From: an uncultured Paracoccaceae bacterium
GTDB lineage: Bacteria > Pseudomonadota > Alphaproteobacteria > Rhodobacterales > Rhodobacteraceae
DNA length: 64,000 nt
Assembly (NCBI GenBank): GCA_947499715.1
Contig: CANMPL010000010.1
Coordinates: 1 to 64,000, forward strand
Direction: 5' to 3'
Shown piece by piece: positions 8,535 through 17,497 of this stretch. Positions within the stretch are counted from its first letter, which is position 1. The number at the start of each line of letters is the position of its first letter. Under the pieces are notes generated by a model. It was given only the letters and a program-made list of their open reading frames with translations, was not told the origin of the DNA and did not search any database. The position numbers and the translations under genes are program-made.

Positions 8535-10133
8535 TCAATCGACAATCTCTGCTAGAATGTGAAAACCATCAGCGGTGATCGTCTGGGTGATATTCGTACC
8601 GATTTGGATCTGCCACACGATGTTCCCGTTCTCTAAAATCCGGTGTGCTGGCATGTCGTCCATCGCAAGCAGATCAAGGCCCGGATCACCAACCAAAAGG
8701 ATCTCCGTTTGCGTGCCATCAAAGATATCTGGGCTAAGTCTAATCGTATTCGCGGCTCCATTCTCGAACGAAACGCGGCTCTTGCCTTGCAATTGCGCTT
8801 GAGAGAATGCAACCCCACCCGATCTTGATACAATGAGTCCTGTACCATCCGACGGTTCGTTCTTGGTTCCGGGATAGAAACCCAAATCCAACATCTTTGG
8901 GTCGGAAAGACCTGGTGCTGGTGGCAGGATTGAAACAATAGTGCCAGGCTCAAACCACAAAATACGGCTACCCCCAAAACCCGCCGGTACGGTCGCAAAA
9001 ACTCCATAGTCGCGGAACTGAAGTTCCCATCCTGCGCTACCCTCTAGCCATACTTCATCGCCCTCGTCTGCTCGTATGAAGACAGGAAAATCTTCCCTTA
9101 GATGGGGTGTATTTCGAATGATTAGAGTATCTTTTCCGCGGTTTTTCAAATCTATTCCATCAATCACACGTCGACCTTCAGAGCTTAGGTGCCGCACACC
9201 AGGACTACGTGCCGAACTTGCGATATAGCGTTCTACTCGATATTTCTCGTAGAGCTCCGATTCCGCCATGATGCTAAGTGATTGCGGTGCGTTTTCGAGC
9301 GTGCGCATTACGACTTGGTTCCCAGCTCGATCAATCGACCAGCAAGGTTGCTGCAAGAGGATGAGCCGGTCCTCCGCGTCAGCTGTAATGTGCAATTGTC
9401 GAGGTGTCGGGCCCACAACCTCATTAATGTCGATTACAAGTGCGTTCGGAAGACCGTTCTTGACGTCAAATTCATAGATGCCGTCTTCTGCCTCGATCTC
9501 GCGGATGTCCGCGAGTACTATGCCTGCGTCGTCCCATCTGATGATCGTTCTTGAGTCTGATATAACGGTGTTATGCAGCGCTGGACGTGCGCGTGATCCA
9601 TGCCCCAAGGGCCAGGTGACATCACGTCGTGGAGCAGGACTGACGCGGACACCCGACTGATTTGGGCCTATGACATAGGTGTCGAAACTGGTGCGTAAGG
9701 TTAAGACTTCTTCATTCACAGTGGTGACATGAGCGATCCCGCGGAAGGCGCTATCCACATGGGAGTCCCATTCGTACCTTGGGTCTAATATCACCTGATC
9801 ATAATCGTCGGCGAGAACCTCAATTTCATTTGTGTCAGTCGTCGCGATTACTTGGGCATCAACCACAAAAACTGTAAAAAGGTCGTTCCGAAGGTCAAAG
9901 GTTTCAAATGAGATGTGCCGCTCAGGTCTGGGGCTAAACGTCCGGGCAGTTCCAATTCTAAAGGTGTCGATTCCCTCCCTTCCATCGTAGCGTCCACCTG
10001 TACGAGTTGCTTCAAGTGGATGAGAATTGATGATGAATCCTGAATCCAAAGAGCATTGTTCCGAGGCTTGCGCATACATGGTGTTCGGCGAAAGTAGTAA
10101 GCAAAGAACAGGTAGGAATAAATGAGGCTTCAT
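8535..10133 (-). CDS. Secreted protein of unknown function
   Basis: This 532-aa protein has a clear N-terminal signal peptide (LFLPVLCLLLSPNTMYA, cleavage near residue 22). The mature part is rich in beta-strand-like alternation and Asp, with local strings such as DGTQTEILLVGDPGLDLL near residue 480. No known domain was recognised. It is the first gene of an apparent pair with the EF-hand protein 17 bases downstream, so the two may act together at the cell surface. The region is slightly less GC-rich than the core genes. The coding call is good because of the long frame, the signal peptide and the operon context; no function is proposed. Confidence 0.68.
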   Translation of the reverse strand: MKPHLFLPVLCLLLSPNTMYAQASEQCSLDSGFIINSHPLEATRTGGRYDGREGIDTFRIGTARTFSPRPERHISFETFDLRNDLFTVFVVDAQVIATTDTNEIEVLADDYDQVILDPRYEWDSHVDSAFRGIAHVTTVNEEVLTLRTSFDTYVIGPNQSGVRVSPAPRRDVTWPLGHGSRARPALHNTVISDSRTIIRWDDAGIVLADIREIEAEDGIYEFDVKNGLPNALVIDINEVVGPTPRQLHITADAEDRLILLQQPCWSIDRAGNQVVMRTLENAPQSLSIMAESELYEKYRVERYIASSARSPGVRHLSSEGRRVIDGIDLKNRGKDTLIIRNTPHLREDFPVFIRADEGDEVWLEGSAGWELQFRDYGVFATVPAGFGGSRILWFEPGTIVSILPPAPGLSDPKMLDLGFYPGTKNEPSDGTGLIVSRSGGVAFSQAQLQGKSRVSFENGAANTIRLSPDIFDGTQTEILLVGDPGLDLLAMDDMPAHRILENGNIVWQIQIGTNITQTITADGFHILAEIVD

Positions 10134-10432
10134 TGAAACACTTAGCTGGAGAATATTGACCGATTTCTATGTCTGAGATGGTGCTGTCCGATTGTGGCCT
10201 TTGAAGGGCAGGACGGAAGCTTTTTCGTCTTTAATGCAACGACTGGGTACGCGCACATTTTGAACGATGAGCCATATCATAAACGATCGAAGCGAAGTTC
10301 GGCTTCTCCGCAGACTGTTTATTGACCCAATCTTTGATGTCACGTGTGAAGCGAACGTCTCCTGCGGTGGGCCGCGTCGCAGCATCGCGAAGGTAAGCCG
10401 AAGGTTCGCAAAGGGCCATGAGCCTTCTTGCA
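10134..10432. other. Intergenic region with a degenerate repeat copy
   Basis: Nothing coding is supported in these 299 bases. A copy of the dispersed repeat lies at 10369-10386. It separates the oxidoreductase from the secreted-protein pair. Confidence 0.5.
10369..10386 (+). repeat. Dispersed intergenic repeat, copy 2 core
   Basis: The core GGGCCGCGTCGCAGCATC differs from copy 1 at one base. It is followed by a right part ending in AAAGGGCC, as in the copy near 14.25 kb. Confidence 0.5.
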
Positions 10433-11293
10433 TCAGGCATCGGTCATATGCTGGACCAATGAGGTTAGCTGTCTGTCGCCGTAGCCATCGTCCCAGGCCG
10501 CCTTAGTGCGGTCATGCATCAACCGGATGAAATCAGCGGGAGCATTAAGTGAGAGATAGGTCTTCAACGCATCCTCTTGCGCTATCGCGTACACCTTCAG
10601 AGAGGCTTCCGCACCGTCGTAATCCTCGGTCGGAACGGTTCTGGCAAAGAGATCATGGTAGTCCTTGACCAATTTGATCGTTGCAGGAAGTTGGTCGGCA
10701 TAAACTTGCATCGGGATGCCCGCTTTCTGACAGACAAGTGCACCGTAGATCATTCCGAACATAAACCCTTGCCGAACCGTGAAGAGACCGGCGAAGAGCG
10801 CGGCAAGTGCCGCTGGCGTCTCTCCAACATGGGCGGACCTTCCACCCAATTCTTTGATGACGCTGCCATAACGGCCCCAGGTTCCGGCACTGCCGACCGT
10901 CAGGATTGTGGTTTCGTCATCGCCAATGCCAGAAGGGTACGCATTGATCATGCCAAGCATGTAGCCAGCCCCATGTTTCTCCAGGATGGCGACCAGTCTA
11001 TCGGCATCCGAGGTATCGCCGGTGCTCATGTCGCAGATGGTCTTACCCTTTAGCGAAACACTCAGGCCGTTGACCAGTTCAACCGTTTCCGTGTGGCCCT
11101 TGATACAAATGATGACAAAATCAGACAAGGCAACGGCATCATCCGGTGAAGAGCAGATGGTGGCGCCAACCTCGGCGAAAACCTTTGCCTTTTCCGGCGT
11201 GCGGTTCCAAACGCTGACATCGTGGCCGGCCCTGAGCAGGCAATGCGCCAGCGCTGACCCCATGTTGCCCAGTCCCAAGACAGCAATTTTCAT
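10433..11293 (-). CDS. NAD(P)-dependent oxidoreductase, imine-reductase / beta-hydroxyacid dehydrogenase type
   Basis: This 286-aa protein begins with a Rossmann fingerprint VLGLGNMGSALA (residues 4-15) and the NADP-type WNRTPEKA that is usual in imine-reductase-like members of the beta-hydroxyacid dehydrogenase family. DMSTGDTSD marks the substrate-side loop. The interdomain Lys of true hydroxyacid dehydrogenases is not seen in the expected GETPAALAAL stretch, which fits the imine-reductase-like branch. AGGAGG precedes the ATG. The gene is divergent from a LysR regulator 105 bases away, which probably controls it. The natural substrate is unknown. Confidence 0.8.
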   Translation of the reverse strand: MKIAVLGLGNMGSALAHCLLRAGHDVSVWNRTPEKAKVFAEVGATICSSPDDAVALSDFVIICIKGHTETVELVNGLSVSLKGKTICDMSTGDTSDADRLVAILEKHGAGYMLGMINAYPSGIGDDETTILTVGSAGTWGRYGSVIKELGGRSAHVGETPAALAALFAGLFTVRQGFMFGMIYGALVCQKAGIPMQVYADQLPATIKLVKDYHDLFARTVPTEDYDGAEASLKVYAIAQEDALKTYLSLNAPADFIRLMHDRTKAAWDDGYGDRQLTSLVQHMTDA

Positions 11294-11381
11294 GATCTTA
11301 GCCTCCTGTGTTCGCCAATGAGTTCCAACTCCAGCATGCGCCGGCGTGGGGAGACGACCTAGTTGTAAATTCTTCTATATT

Positions 11382-11396
11382 GTTAGATGGTCTAAC
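11382..11396 (+). promoter_or_regulatory. Perfect inverted repeat at the LysR gene start
   Basis: GTTAGA-TGG-TCTAAC is a perfect palindrome ending two bases before the LysR ATG at 11399. It lies between the divergent oxidoreductase and regulator genes. LysR proteins bind T-N11-A sites with dyad symmetry, so autoregulation is plausible. It also occupies the place of a Shine-Dalgarno, and none is visible otherwise. Confidence 0.45.
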
Positions 11397-11398
11397 TT

Positions 11399-12316
11399 AT
11401 GGATTGGCGCACGCTTCCCTCGTTGACATCTCTCAGAGCCTTCGCCGCCGCCGCCGAGTTTCAAAATCTGACCCGGGCGGCAGAGGCACTGAACGTGACC
11501 CATTCCGCAGTCAGCCAGCAAATCCGTGGGCTCGAACAGCATCTCGGCACCCGGCTTATCACCCGCACCCGGCACGGCATTTCTCTGACATCGCAAGGCG
11601 AATTCCTGTCGGCTGGCTTGCTTGAAGCCTTCGCTGAAATGGTCACATTGACCGAGAGGGTGACGCGTGCAGAGACGGTTCGACCCTTGGTGGTCAGCGC
11701 GACCCCGATGTTTTCAAGCGCGTTCCTCCTGCCGCGTCTGTCGACGTTCATTGACGAATTCCCCAATATCGAATTGAGGATCGATTCAACGATCCAGGCT
11801 GTCGATCTCAAGCCGGGCGGAATTGATATGGCCATCCGGTACGGAACAGGTCGCTGGCCAGGGCTTGTCTCGCAGATGCTGCTACCCGGTTGTCTGACAG
11901 TCGTCGCGTCCCACGAGCTGATCGGAAACAGGGTGCTCAAAAACCCTGTTGAATTGCTTGATTTCACACTTCTTCAGGAACAGGCGTCCGTCGAGTTTGA
12001 TCTGTGGCTGGAAAAGGTCGGCATCCCGCCCGAAGCGGATCGGAGAGTGATCCGGATGCCGGGCAACATGCTGCTGGATGGCATCCGCCGGGGTGACGGT
12101 ATCGGAGCGACAGTTCCGGCCTTTATCTCTGACGAATTGAAGTCAGGACAACTCGTGGCGCTGTTTGACGATCCGATACCAAAGATCGGCTATTACCTTG
12201 TCACGCTGTCCGGTCCGGTCCGGCCAGCCGCAAAACTGTTCATGTGGTGGCTTTCGAAATCAATTACCGAATATGAGAAAAGCCTGTTCCGATGGCCGCC
12301 CGCTCACCTGTTGTAG
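11399..12316 (+). CDS. LysR-family transcriptional regulator (GcvA-like)
   Basis: This 305-aa protein has the N-terminal LysR winged helix-turn-helix (LTSLRAFAAAAEFQNLTRAA, then VTHSAVSQQIRGLEQHLG, about residues 8-50) and a substrate-binding-like effector domain from about residue 90 to the end. The opening LPSLTSLRAF is typical of the GcvA subgroup. It is divergently transcribed from the imine-reductase-like gene. The effector is not known. Confidence 0.9.
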   Translation: MDWRTLPSLTSLRAFAAAAEFQNLTRAAEALNVTHSAVSQQIRGLEQHLGTRLITRTRHGISLTSQGEFLSAGLLEAFAEMVTLTERVTRAETVRPLVVSATPMFSSAFLLPRLSTFIDEFPNIELRIDSTIQAVDLKPGGIDMAIRYGTGRWPGLVSQMLLPGCLTVVASHELIGNRVLKNPVELLDFTLLQEQASVEFDLWLEKVGIPPEADRRVIRMPGNMLLDGIRRGDGIGATVPAFISDELKSGQLVALFDDPIPKIGYYLVTLSGPVRPAAKLFMWWLSKSITEYEKSLFRWPPAHLL

Positions 12317-12470
12317 AGATAAAGTGCACCAGCTAGAGCCAAATAGGGTCTGACTTAAAAAGTAACGACCCGACAATGCGGCGCTACGTTTGAAGGTCCG
12401 GGGTGGGGATGCAGCACCGCGGCGTTAATGGCAGGGGCGAGGGTCCGGAATGGGCCGAACCGCGGCGAAC

Positions 12471-13469
12471 TTACCCCACCGATAGCAGCATACGCACCAA
12501 AGCGGCCTGCGTGTTTACTCCGGTCTTCTCAAACAGCCTAGAAAGATGGGTCCGGGCTGTATTTATGCTGATGCCAATTTTTAGCGCCGCGCCCTTGAGA
12601 CTCTTGCCGAGGGCAATCTGATGCGCGATTCTCAATTGCCCGTCGGACAGTCCAAACACGGTTTGCGCGAAGCCAAGGCGACGTTCCAGAATTCGGTCGG
12701 CATCGAGACGGACGAAGGTAAGGCAATCCCGGATCGAAACATGGACAACCGCAATGCCACCTTCATCCGTTTGCCCCAAGATGACGGGGTAGTCGGCTGG
12801 CCCTCCGGTGTCTCTGGCAAACTTGTGGGTCTCAAACCAGCCGTGGTGGCGGGCAGCTTGCGCAATCGCTTCCTGAAGGGCCATGTCCCATTCGCGGCGG
12901 TGGGCTCTGATCCGCCCGTGCGAGACCGTCAGGAAGGGATGGTCCCGCAGAACCTCCAGAGCCGCCGGGCTGGGCTGAATGACGTTGCCCTTCTGATCGA
13001 GTCCGACCGCAAGACCGTCTGGTTCGTTGTCCTTTCTCAGCACAAAGGAGGAATAGACTATCTTCCAGCGTCGGCCGTGAAGCTCAAGAACCCGGGTGTC
13101 GAAGCTTTTGCTGCTGTCGCCGCTTTCAAAGACCGAAAAGGTCTCATGCACCACCCAGGCCATGTCGCCCGAAAGACTGACCTGCATTCCCTCGTGTCGA
13201 AAATCTACCAATTTATCAATGAGACCTTCTACGAAGGCCCTTCTCATATGTGAGGAGATTGCGTTCCAGCCACTCACGGCGCTCAGCCCTGCCGTTGTCG
13301 ATATGTAGACATCCTGCGCACGATCGCTTTGCAGCCAGCAGTCCTGCCAAGCATCGAAGTCCTGACGTTGAAAGGCAAGCATCTCAGCGCGAATGACCTC
13401 AGTAATGGCCGCGACCTCGTCCGGTGCCGCTGTTGCAGCTTGCTCTAACACAGATTTCACATCAGGCAT
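12471..13469 (-). CDS. SnoaL-like / LuxR-type HTH fusion regulator
   Basis: This 332-aa protein, taken from the ATG at 13469 with CGGAGA upstream, carries an N-terminal NTF2/SnoaL-like ligand-binding fold (about residues 10-125, including MLAFQRQDFDAWQDCW and DMAWVVHETFSVFE). The middle part is uncharacterised. The C terminus is a LuxR-type HTH (about 268-330: LSDGQLRIAHQIALGKSLKG, then ISINTARTHLSRLFEKTGV). The frame extends 16 codons further upstream to a TTG, but that start has no ribosome-binding site. It probably senses a small molecule and regulates transcription. Its target is unknown, since the flanking genes are a LysR regulator and a small secreted protein. Confidence 0.75.
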   Translation of the reverse strand: MPDVKSVLEQAATAAPDEVAAITEVIRAEMLAFQRQDFDAWQDCWLQSDRAQDVYISTTAGLSAVSGWNAISSHMRRAFVEGLIDKLVDFRHEGMQVSLSGDMAWVVHETFSVFESGDSSKSFDTRVLELHGRRWKIVYSSFVLRKDNEPDGLAVGLDQKGNVIQPSPAALEVLRDHPFLTVSHGRIRAHRREWDMALQEAIAQAARHHGWFETHKFARDTGGPADYPVILGQTDEGGIAVVHVSIRDCLTFVRLDADRILERRLGFAQTVFGLSDGQLRIAHQIALGKSLKGAALKIGISINTARTHLSRLFEKTGVNTQAALVRMLLSVG

Positions 13470-13532
13470 GCCTGTCTCCGTCCGCTCAATGCCCCTTGAG
13501 TCGTCCCGTTGGGCCAATTTTCCGCCCCAAAC

Positions 13533-14045
13533 TCATCCAAGGAGCGCCGGTACGATGCGGATGCTCATGATCGCTCCTTCATCGATCCACGCCGATTCTG
13601 GGATGGCTTGAAACCCCTCCGGGACAGACAATACCCGAATTCTGTCCGGACAGGGACCCGCGCCAGCTTGAGTGCAGGTGTCGTTAGGGGTTCGGAGGAT
13701 CTCCCACGAAATCGTTGCAGAGTTATGTGGTCCCCGAATGCCCGGTTGAAATACGTTGCGAACCTGAAAATCGACATTGGGCACCTCCGGTCCGGTCAAT
13801 GTATTTCGATAGATCAATATCCACCCTCTCACCGCCGCCGGTCCGTTCTTCACCCGCATTGGTGCTAGGATCACCTCTGTGAGGACCTCGCGCTGCCCAT
13901 AATTTTGCGTTCCGACTTGTTGCGACGAAACGGAGCCAGCCATCGCCATGAATGCACCGCAGGCCATCGCCAGCAGGCGTCTTGGCAGTTTTGTCTTCGG
14001 GCGGATCCGGTGCATTGGTTGCGGTCGTCTTGGATTGCTTGCCAT
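13533..14045 (-). CDS. Small secreted protein of unknown function
   Basis: This 170-aa protein is taken from the ATG at 14045, which has ACGGAGAA just upstream; the open frame continues further but without a ribosome-binding site. After a basic N terminus (RIRPKTKLPRR) comes a hydrophobic signal segment LLAMACGAFMAMAGSV. The mature part has two Cys (in DTCTQAG and GPCPD) that could form a disulfide. No family was recognised. Confidence 0.5.
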   Translation of the reverse strand: MASNPRRPQPMHRIRPKTKLPRRLLAMACGAFMAMAGSVSSQQVGTQNYGQREVLTEVILAPMRVKNGPAAVRGWILIYRNTLTGPEVPNVDFQVRNVFQPGIRGPHNSATISWEILRTPNDTCTQAGAGPCPDRIRVLSVPEGFQAIPESAWIDEGAIMSIRIVPALLG

Positions 14046-14512
14046 TTGTGTTCTCCGTAGCTTCAGGATGCACGGAATGTTAAGCTTGGTTGCCCAATGG
14101 ACTTGTCGTACGAATGCACCACATGCTCTGCTTTTCGGATCGGGGCCCGCTATTCTAGTCCGCCCCACAGATTTGCCTTAATCGTCGGCAATATTCGGGT
14201 TCGGCTATTCCTTAAGTTCTTTTCTTGTAACGAATGTCCAGAAAGCGGGCTGCGACCGCAGCATCCAAGCGGTGTGCTGAATGTCCGGAAAGGGCCGGTT
14301 CCACGTAGCCGGTCAGACGCGCGACCGCGCAGATGCCGCCCTGCATCCGATGACCGCGAAGAGCCCATAGTGCAGTAATTCCGCAATGCAGCTAATGTCG
14401 GCTTTCAGGTTTCAATTGCCGACTATTTATCAGTGGGCGATTAACTGGTGAGCAAGACGGCGTCACTTTCGCCATGGTTATCCTCTTCAATCATCGCCGA
14501 CACTTTGATGTA
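14046..14512. other. Intergenic region, 467 bases, with repeat remnants
   Basis: No gene is supported on either strand. It contains the third copy of the dispersed repeat (14247-14265) and a further related string around 14385-14410 (AATGTCGGCTTTCAGG). It looks like a decayed repeat landing zone. Confidence 0.5.
14247..14265 (+). repeat. Dispersed intergenic repeat, copy 3 core
   Basis: GGGCTGCGACCGCAGCATC is related to the cores at 6735 and 10369. It is followed by GAATGTCCGGAAAGGGCC, matching the right part of copy 2. Confidence 0.5.
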
Positions 14513-15199
14513 TCAACTGGCCATCCGTTCTTCGTGGGCGAAGGGGCTGAGGCCAAGCCATTTCTGCATGCAATTTGCGATCTCGGGGGTGCCCGTCAGG
14601 ACCATCCGCCCGCCTTTCACCGCTTTCTCGACAGAATCGACGCCCATCCATATTGCAGTCATCGTTCGCAAGTGGCTTTCCGCGTAGAGGTCAACTTCGT
14701 GACCTGGGTCAGAATAACAAGCTTCAACGCCTGTATTTGGATCTACCAGAAGCCAGCTATTTTGCTTTGCGGTCGCAAGATCATTGAAGACGAACTGAAG
14801 GCACACGCGTTTCTTGGGCAACGGGTCAATGTTTAAGCCTCGGTGCATGTCCCAAATCAGCAATTCTGGGTCGAGATTGTCGAGCGAAAGCCCGCCTTCG
14901 ACCCATCGTTGCCCCCACACACCGATCCCCATGATGAGGGGCCTCAATTCTTCGCCAGCCGCTGTCAGACGATATTCTTTGACGCCTTTATCTGTCTTGG
15001 CGGACTTGATCACACCTGCCACTTCCAATTCGCCCAAACGCTTTGACAGAAGCGAAGGTGACATGCGCGGTAGGCCACGCCTGAGGTCATTGAACCGCGT
15101 GCTGCCGCACAGGCATTCCCGCAGCAAAAGAGGCGTCCAACGCGTGCACAAAATCTCCGCCGCCATCGCAATCGGGCAAAACTGACCGTAACCACTCAT
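14513..15199 (-). CDS. HxlR-family transcriptional regulator
   Basis: This 228-aa protein, taken from the ATG at 15199, has GGAG seven bases upstream; an ATG nine codons earlier lacks one. Residues 1-100 form an HxlR winged helix (GQFCPIAMAAEILCTRWTPL, then FNDLRRGLPRMSPSLLSKRL and GVKEYRLTAAGEEL). The C-terminal ~120 residues, an extra domain beyond the ~110-120 residues of a minimal HxlR protein, resemble an SCP2-like or ligand-binding extension. It is divergent from the acyl-CoA-dehydrogenase-like/nitrilase pair, which it probably regulates. Confidence 0.85.
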   Translation of the reverse strand: MSGYGQFCPIAMAAEILCTRWTPLLLRECLCGSTRFNDLRRGLPRMSPSLLSKRLGELEVAGVIKSAKTDKGVKEYRLTAAGEELRPLIMGIGVWGQRWVEGGLSLDNLDPELLIWDMHRGLNIDPLPKKRVCLQFVFNDLATAKQNSWLLVDPNTGVEACYSDPGHEVDLYAESHLRTMTAIWMGVDSVEKAVKGGRMVLTGTPEIANCMQKWLGLSPFAHEERMAS

Positions 15200-15344
15200 G
15201 ATATCACTCCTTTTTTTGACTGCCAAAGCGTCTTCTTAAGCGTAGTCGGGTTGGATGAATGTCGCCAGTACAGTTTCTGGACTATCGCCACGATGGCACT
15301 TCCGTGATCCTGAGAATGCATTTTGATGGAATGGAGAATTCACT

Positions 15345-16496
15345 ATGAACAAATTTATTGACCGCGCTAAAACTGCTGCCAACCTGAATGAGACTGCCAA
15401 AACTCTGGCAAAAACATTCGCTGCAAGGGCGGCTGACCATGATGACAATGACAGGTTTGTCGCCGCGAATTACACGGACCTGAAAAGCGCCGGGCTGATG
15501 TCGGCAGGTGTTCCTGTTGAGCTTGGTGGCGGTGGGGCCGACGTGCGCGCACTCAGTGACATGCTGCGTATTATCGCCGGGGCCTGCGGGTCAACCGGCC
15601 TTGCCCTATCGATGCATACCCACCAAGTCGCAATCCCCGCTTGGCGTTGGCATCATCAGGACCCCGCGCGTCCTATGGTCGAACCTCTCCTGCGACGCGT
15701 TGCCGACGAAAAAATCGTACTGTTGAGTTCGGGCGGATCAGATTGGATTGGTGGCTCCGGCACGGCCGAAAAAGTAGACGGCGGGTATCGGATTACCGCC
15801 CGAAAGGTGTTCTCGTCCGGCGCGCCTGCAGGTGATCTGCTCATGACTGGGGCCATTAGTGACGAAGACGGAAAAAAGACGGTCCTGCATTTCGGCGTCC
15901 CACTTGCCGCGCCAGAGGTCACTGTGCTGGATACGTGGCGTACCATGGGAATGCGCGGCACTGGATCGCATGACGTTACAATCGACGAATTGTTCATCGC
16001 TGACGACAAAATCCCCCTCAAACGCGCAGCGGGCGAGTGGCACCCGGCGTTTCAAATGATCGCCACCATCGCATTTCCGCTAATCTATTCGGTTTACCTG
16101 GGCATCGCCGAAAGCGCGCGAGAAATTGCGGTCGATATTGCCGCAAGGAAACCGGTCTGCAGTCGCACCCAGTCTATTGCCGGACGTATGGATACGGCCT
16201 TGGCCGCAGCACGCATGGCGCAAACCTTTATGATCGAAGCTGTCGAGCGCAACGCACCCTCGGCAGAGACCATCAATGAAGTGATGATTGGCCGACGTCT
16301 GGTCGAAGAAAACGCGATCCGAACGGTGGAACTGGCAATGGAGTTGGCAGGCGGCGCGAGCTTCTATCGCAAGACTGAGCTTGAGCGGCGTTTCCGCGAC
16401 ATTCAGGCAGCGCGGTATCATCCACTGCAAAAAGAGGTGCAGGCCGAATATGCCGGAGCAATGGCGCTGGAACAGCCAATCGATCAAATTTTTTAG
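15345..16496 (+). CDS. Acyl-CoA dehydrogenase-family flavoprotein
   Basis: This 383-aa protein has the ACAD layout: an N-terminal helical domain, a beta domain (SDWIGGSGTAEKVDGGYRIT, WRTMGMRGTGSHDV about residues 130-215) and a C-terminal helical domain (ELAGGASFYRKTELERRFRD). The YEGT-type loop carrying the catalytic Glu of true acyl-CoA dehydrogenases is not seen near the C terminus, where HPLQKEVQAEYAG stands instead. That is more like the monooxygenase-type ACADs (DszC/SfnB group). GGAG precedes the ATG. It is followed 68 bases later by a nitrilase in the same direction, and the pair is divergent from an HxlR regulator. A joint role in breaking down a nitrogen-containing compound is inference. 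Confidence 0.82.
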   Translation: MNKFIDRAKTAANLNETAKTLAKTFAARAADHDDNDRFVAANYTDLKSAGLMSAGVPVELGGGGADVRALSDMLRIIAGACGSTGLALSMHTHQVAIPAWRWHHQDPARPMVEPLLRRVADEKIVLLSSGGSDWIGGSGTAEKVDGGYRITARKVFSSGAPAGDLLMTGAISDEDGKKTVLHFGVPLAAPEVTVLDTWRTMGMRGTGSHDVTIDELFIADDKIPLKRAAGEWHPAFQMIATIAFPLIYSVYLGIAESAREIAVDIAARKPVCSRTQSIAGRMDTALAAARMAQTFMIEAVERNAPSAETINEVMIGRRLVEENAIRTVELAMELAGGASFYRKTELERRFRDIQAARYHPLQKEVQAEYAGAMALEQPIDQIF

Positions 16497-16564
16497 CGCC
16501 GTACTTGCTCAATTTCGAGTTAACTCAGCACGTTGGGACTGATCGCAGCAAAAAGGAATTCGTC

Positions 16565-17497
16565 ATGAAAGTCGCAGTTGTCCAGGAACCGCCCGTCTAT
16601 CTGAACCTCGCAGCTAGTCTGGAGCGTGCGATCAACCTTGTCGCGCAGGCCGCAAAAGATGGTGCCAAATTGATGGTTTTTCCCGAAACATGGTTTCCCG
16701 GATACCCGACGTTTTGCTGGCGGCTCTCGCCAGGCGCGGACATGGGCAAGACGGATGACTTGTTTGCGTTGTCACAAGCCAATTCCATCGACCTCAGCCG
16801 CAATGGCATGGCCCCGCTGCAAGAAGCGGCCGCAGAGCACGAGATGGTCATTGTGGTCGGCTATCAGGAAATCGACGGCGATGTCTCTGGCTCGACGATT
16901 TTCAATTCTTGCGCGGTCATTGATGCCGACGGTAGGATCATGAACAACCATCGCAAGCTGATGCCGACCAATCCCGAACGCATGATTTGGGGCTTTGGCG
17001 ACGGGTCTGGCCTGAACGTCGTCGAAACTGCGGTCGGGCGTATCGGCGCGCTAATATGTTGGGAAAACTACATGCCATTGGCGCGCTACGCGCTTTATGC
17101 ACAAAACATCGACATCTACGTTGCCCCGACCTGGGACACAGGTGACACGTGGCTTGCCACGATGCAGCACATCGCGCGCGAGGGCGGGTGTTGGGTCATT
17201 GGATGCGCAACGGCACTTGAAGCGTCTGACATTCCCGAGGGTATCCCTCATCACGACATTCTATTCCCGAGCAACGATGAATGGGTCAATCCCGGCGACG
17301 CCGTCATCTATAAACCCTTCGGTGGAATCGCAGCCGGTCCGATGCACCGCGAAAAGGGGCTTCTTTGGGCCGATATAGACGTATCCGCTGCCCGCGCTTC
17401 ACGTAGAAAATTCGACGCAAGCGGCCACTATGCCCGCCCAGATGTATTCTCACTAACCGTCGACAGAAGCCGAAAAGTGCCGGTTTCATTTAGCTGA
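16565..17497 (+). CDS. Nitrilase / carbon-nitrogen hydrolase
   Basis: This 310-aa protein is taken from the ATG at 16565, preceded by AAAAAGGA. The catalytic triad of the nitrilase superfamily is visible: Glu in FPETWFPGYP, Lys in NNHRKLMPT, and Cys in GALICWENYMPLARY. The WENYMPL context is that of true nitrilases rather than amidases. It would hydrolyse a nitrile to the acid and ammonia. It lies downstream of an ACAD-like gene and probably belongs to the same HxlR-controlled transcript. Confidence 0.88.
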   Translation: MKVAVVQEPPVYLNLAASLERAINLVAQAAKDGAKLMVFPETWFPGYPTFCWRLSPGADMGKTDDLFALSQANSIDLSRNGMAPLQEAAAEHEMVIVVGYQEIDGDVSGSTIFNSCAVIDADGRIMNNHRKLMPTNPERMIWGFGDGSGLNVVETAVGRIGALICWENYMPLARYALYAQNIDIYVAPTWDTGDTWLATMQHIAREGGCWVIGCATALEASDIPEGIPHHDILFPSNDEWVNPGDAVIYKPFGGIAAGPMHREKGLLWADIDVSAARASRRKFDASGHYARPDVFSLTVDRSRKVPVSFS

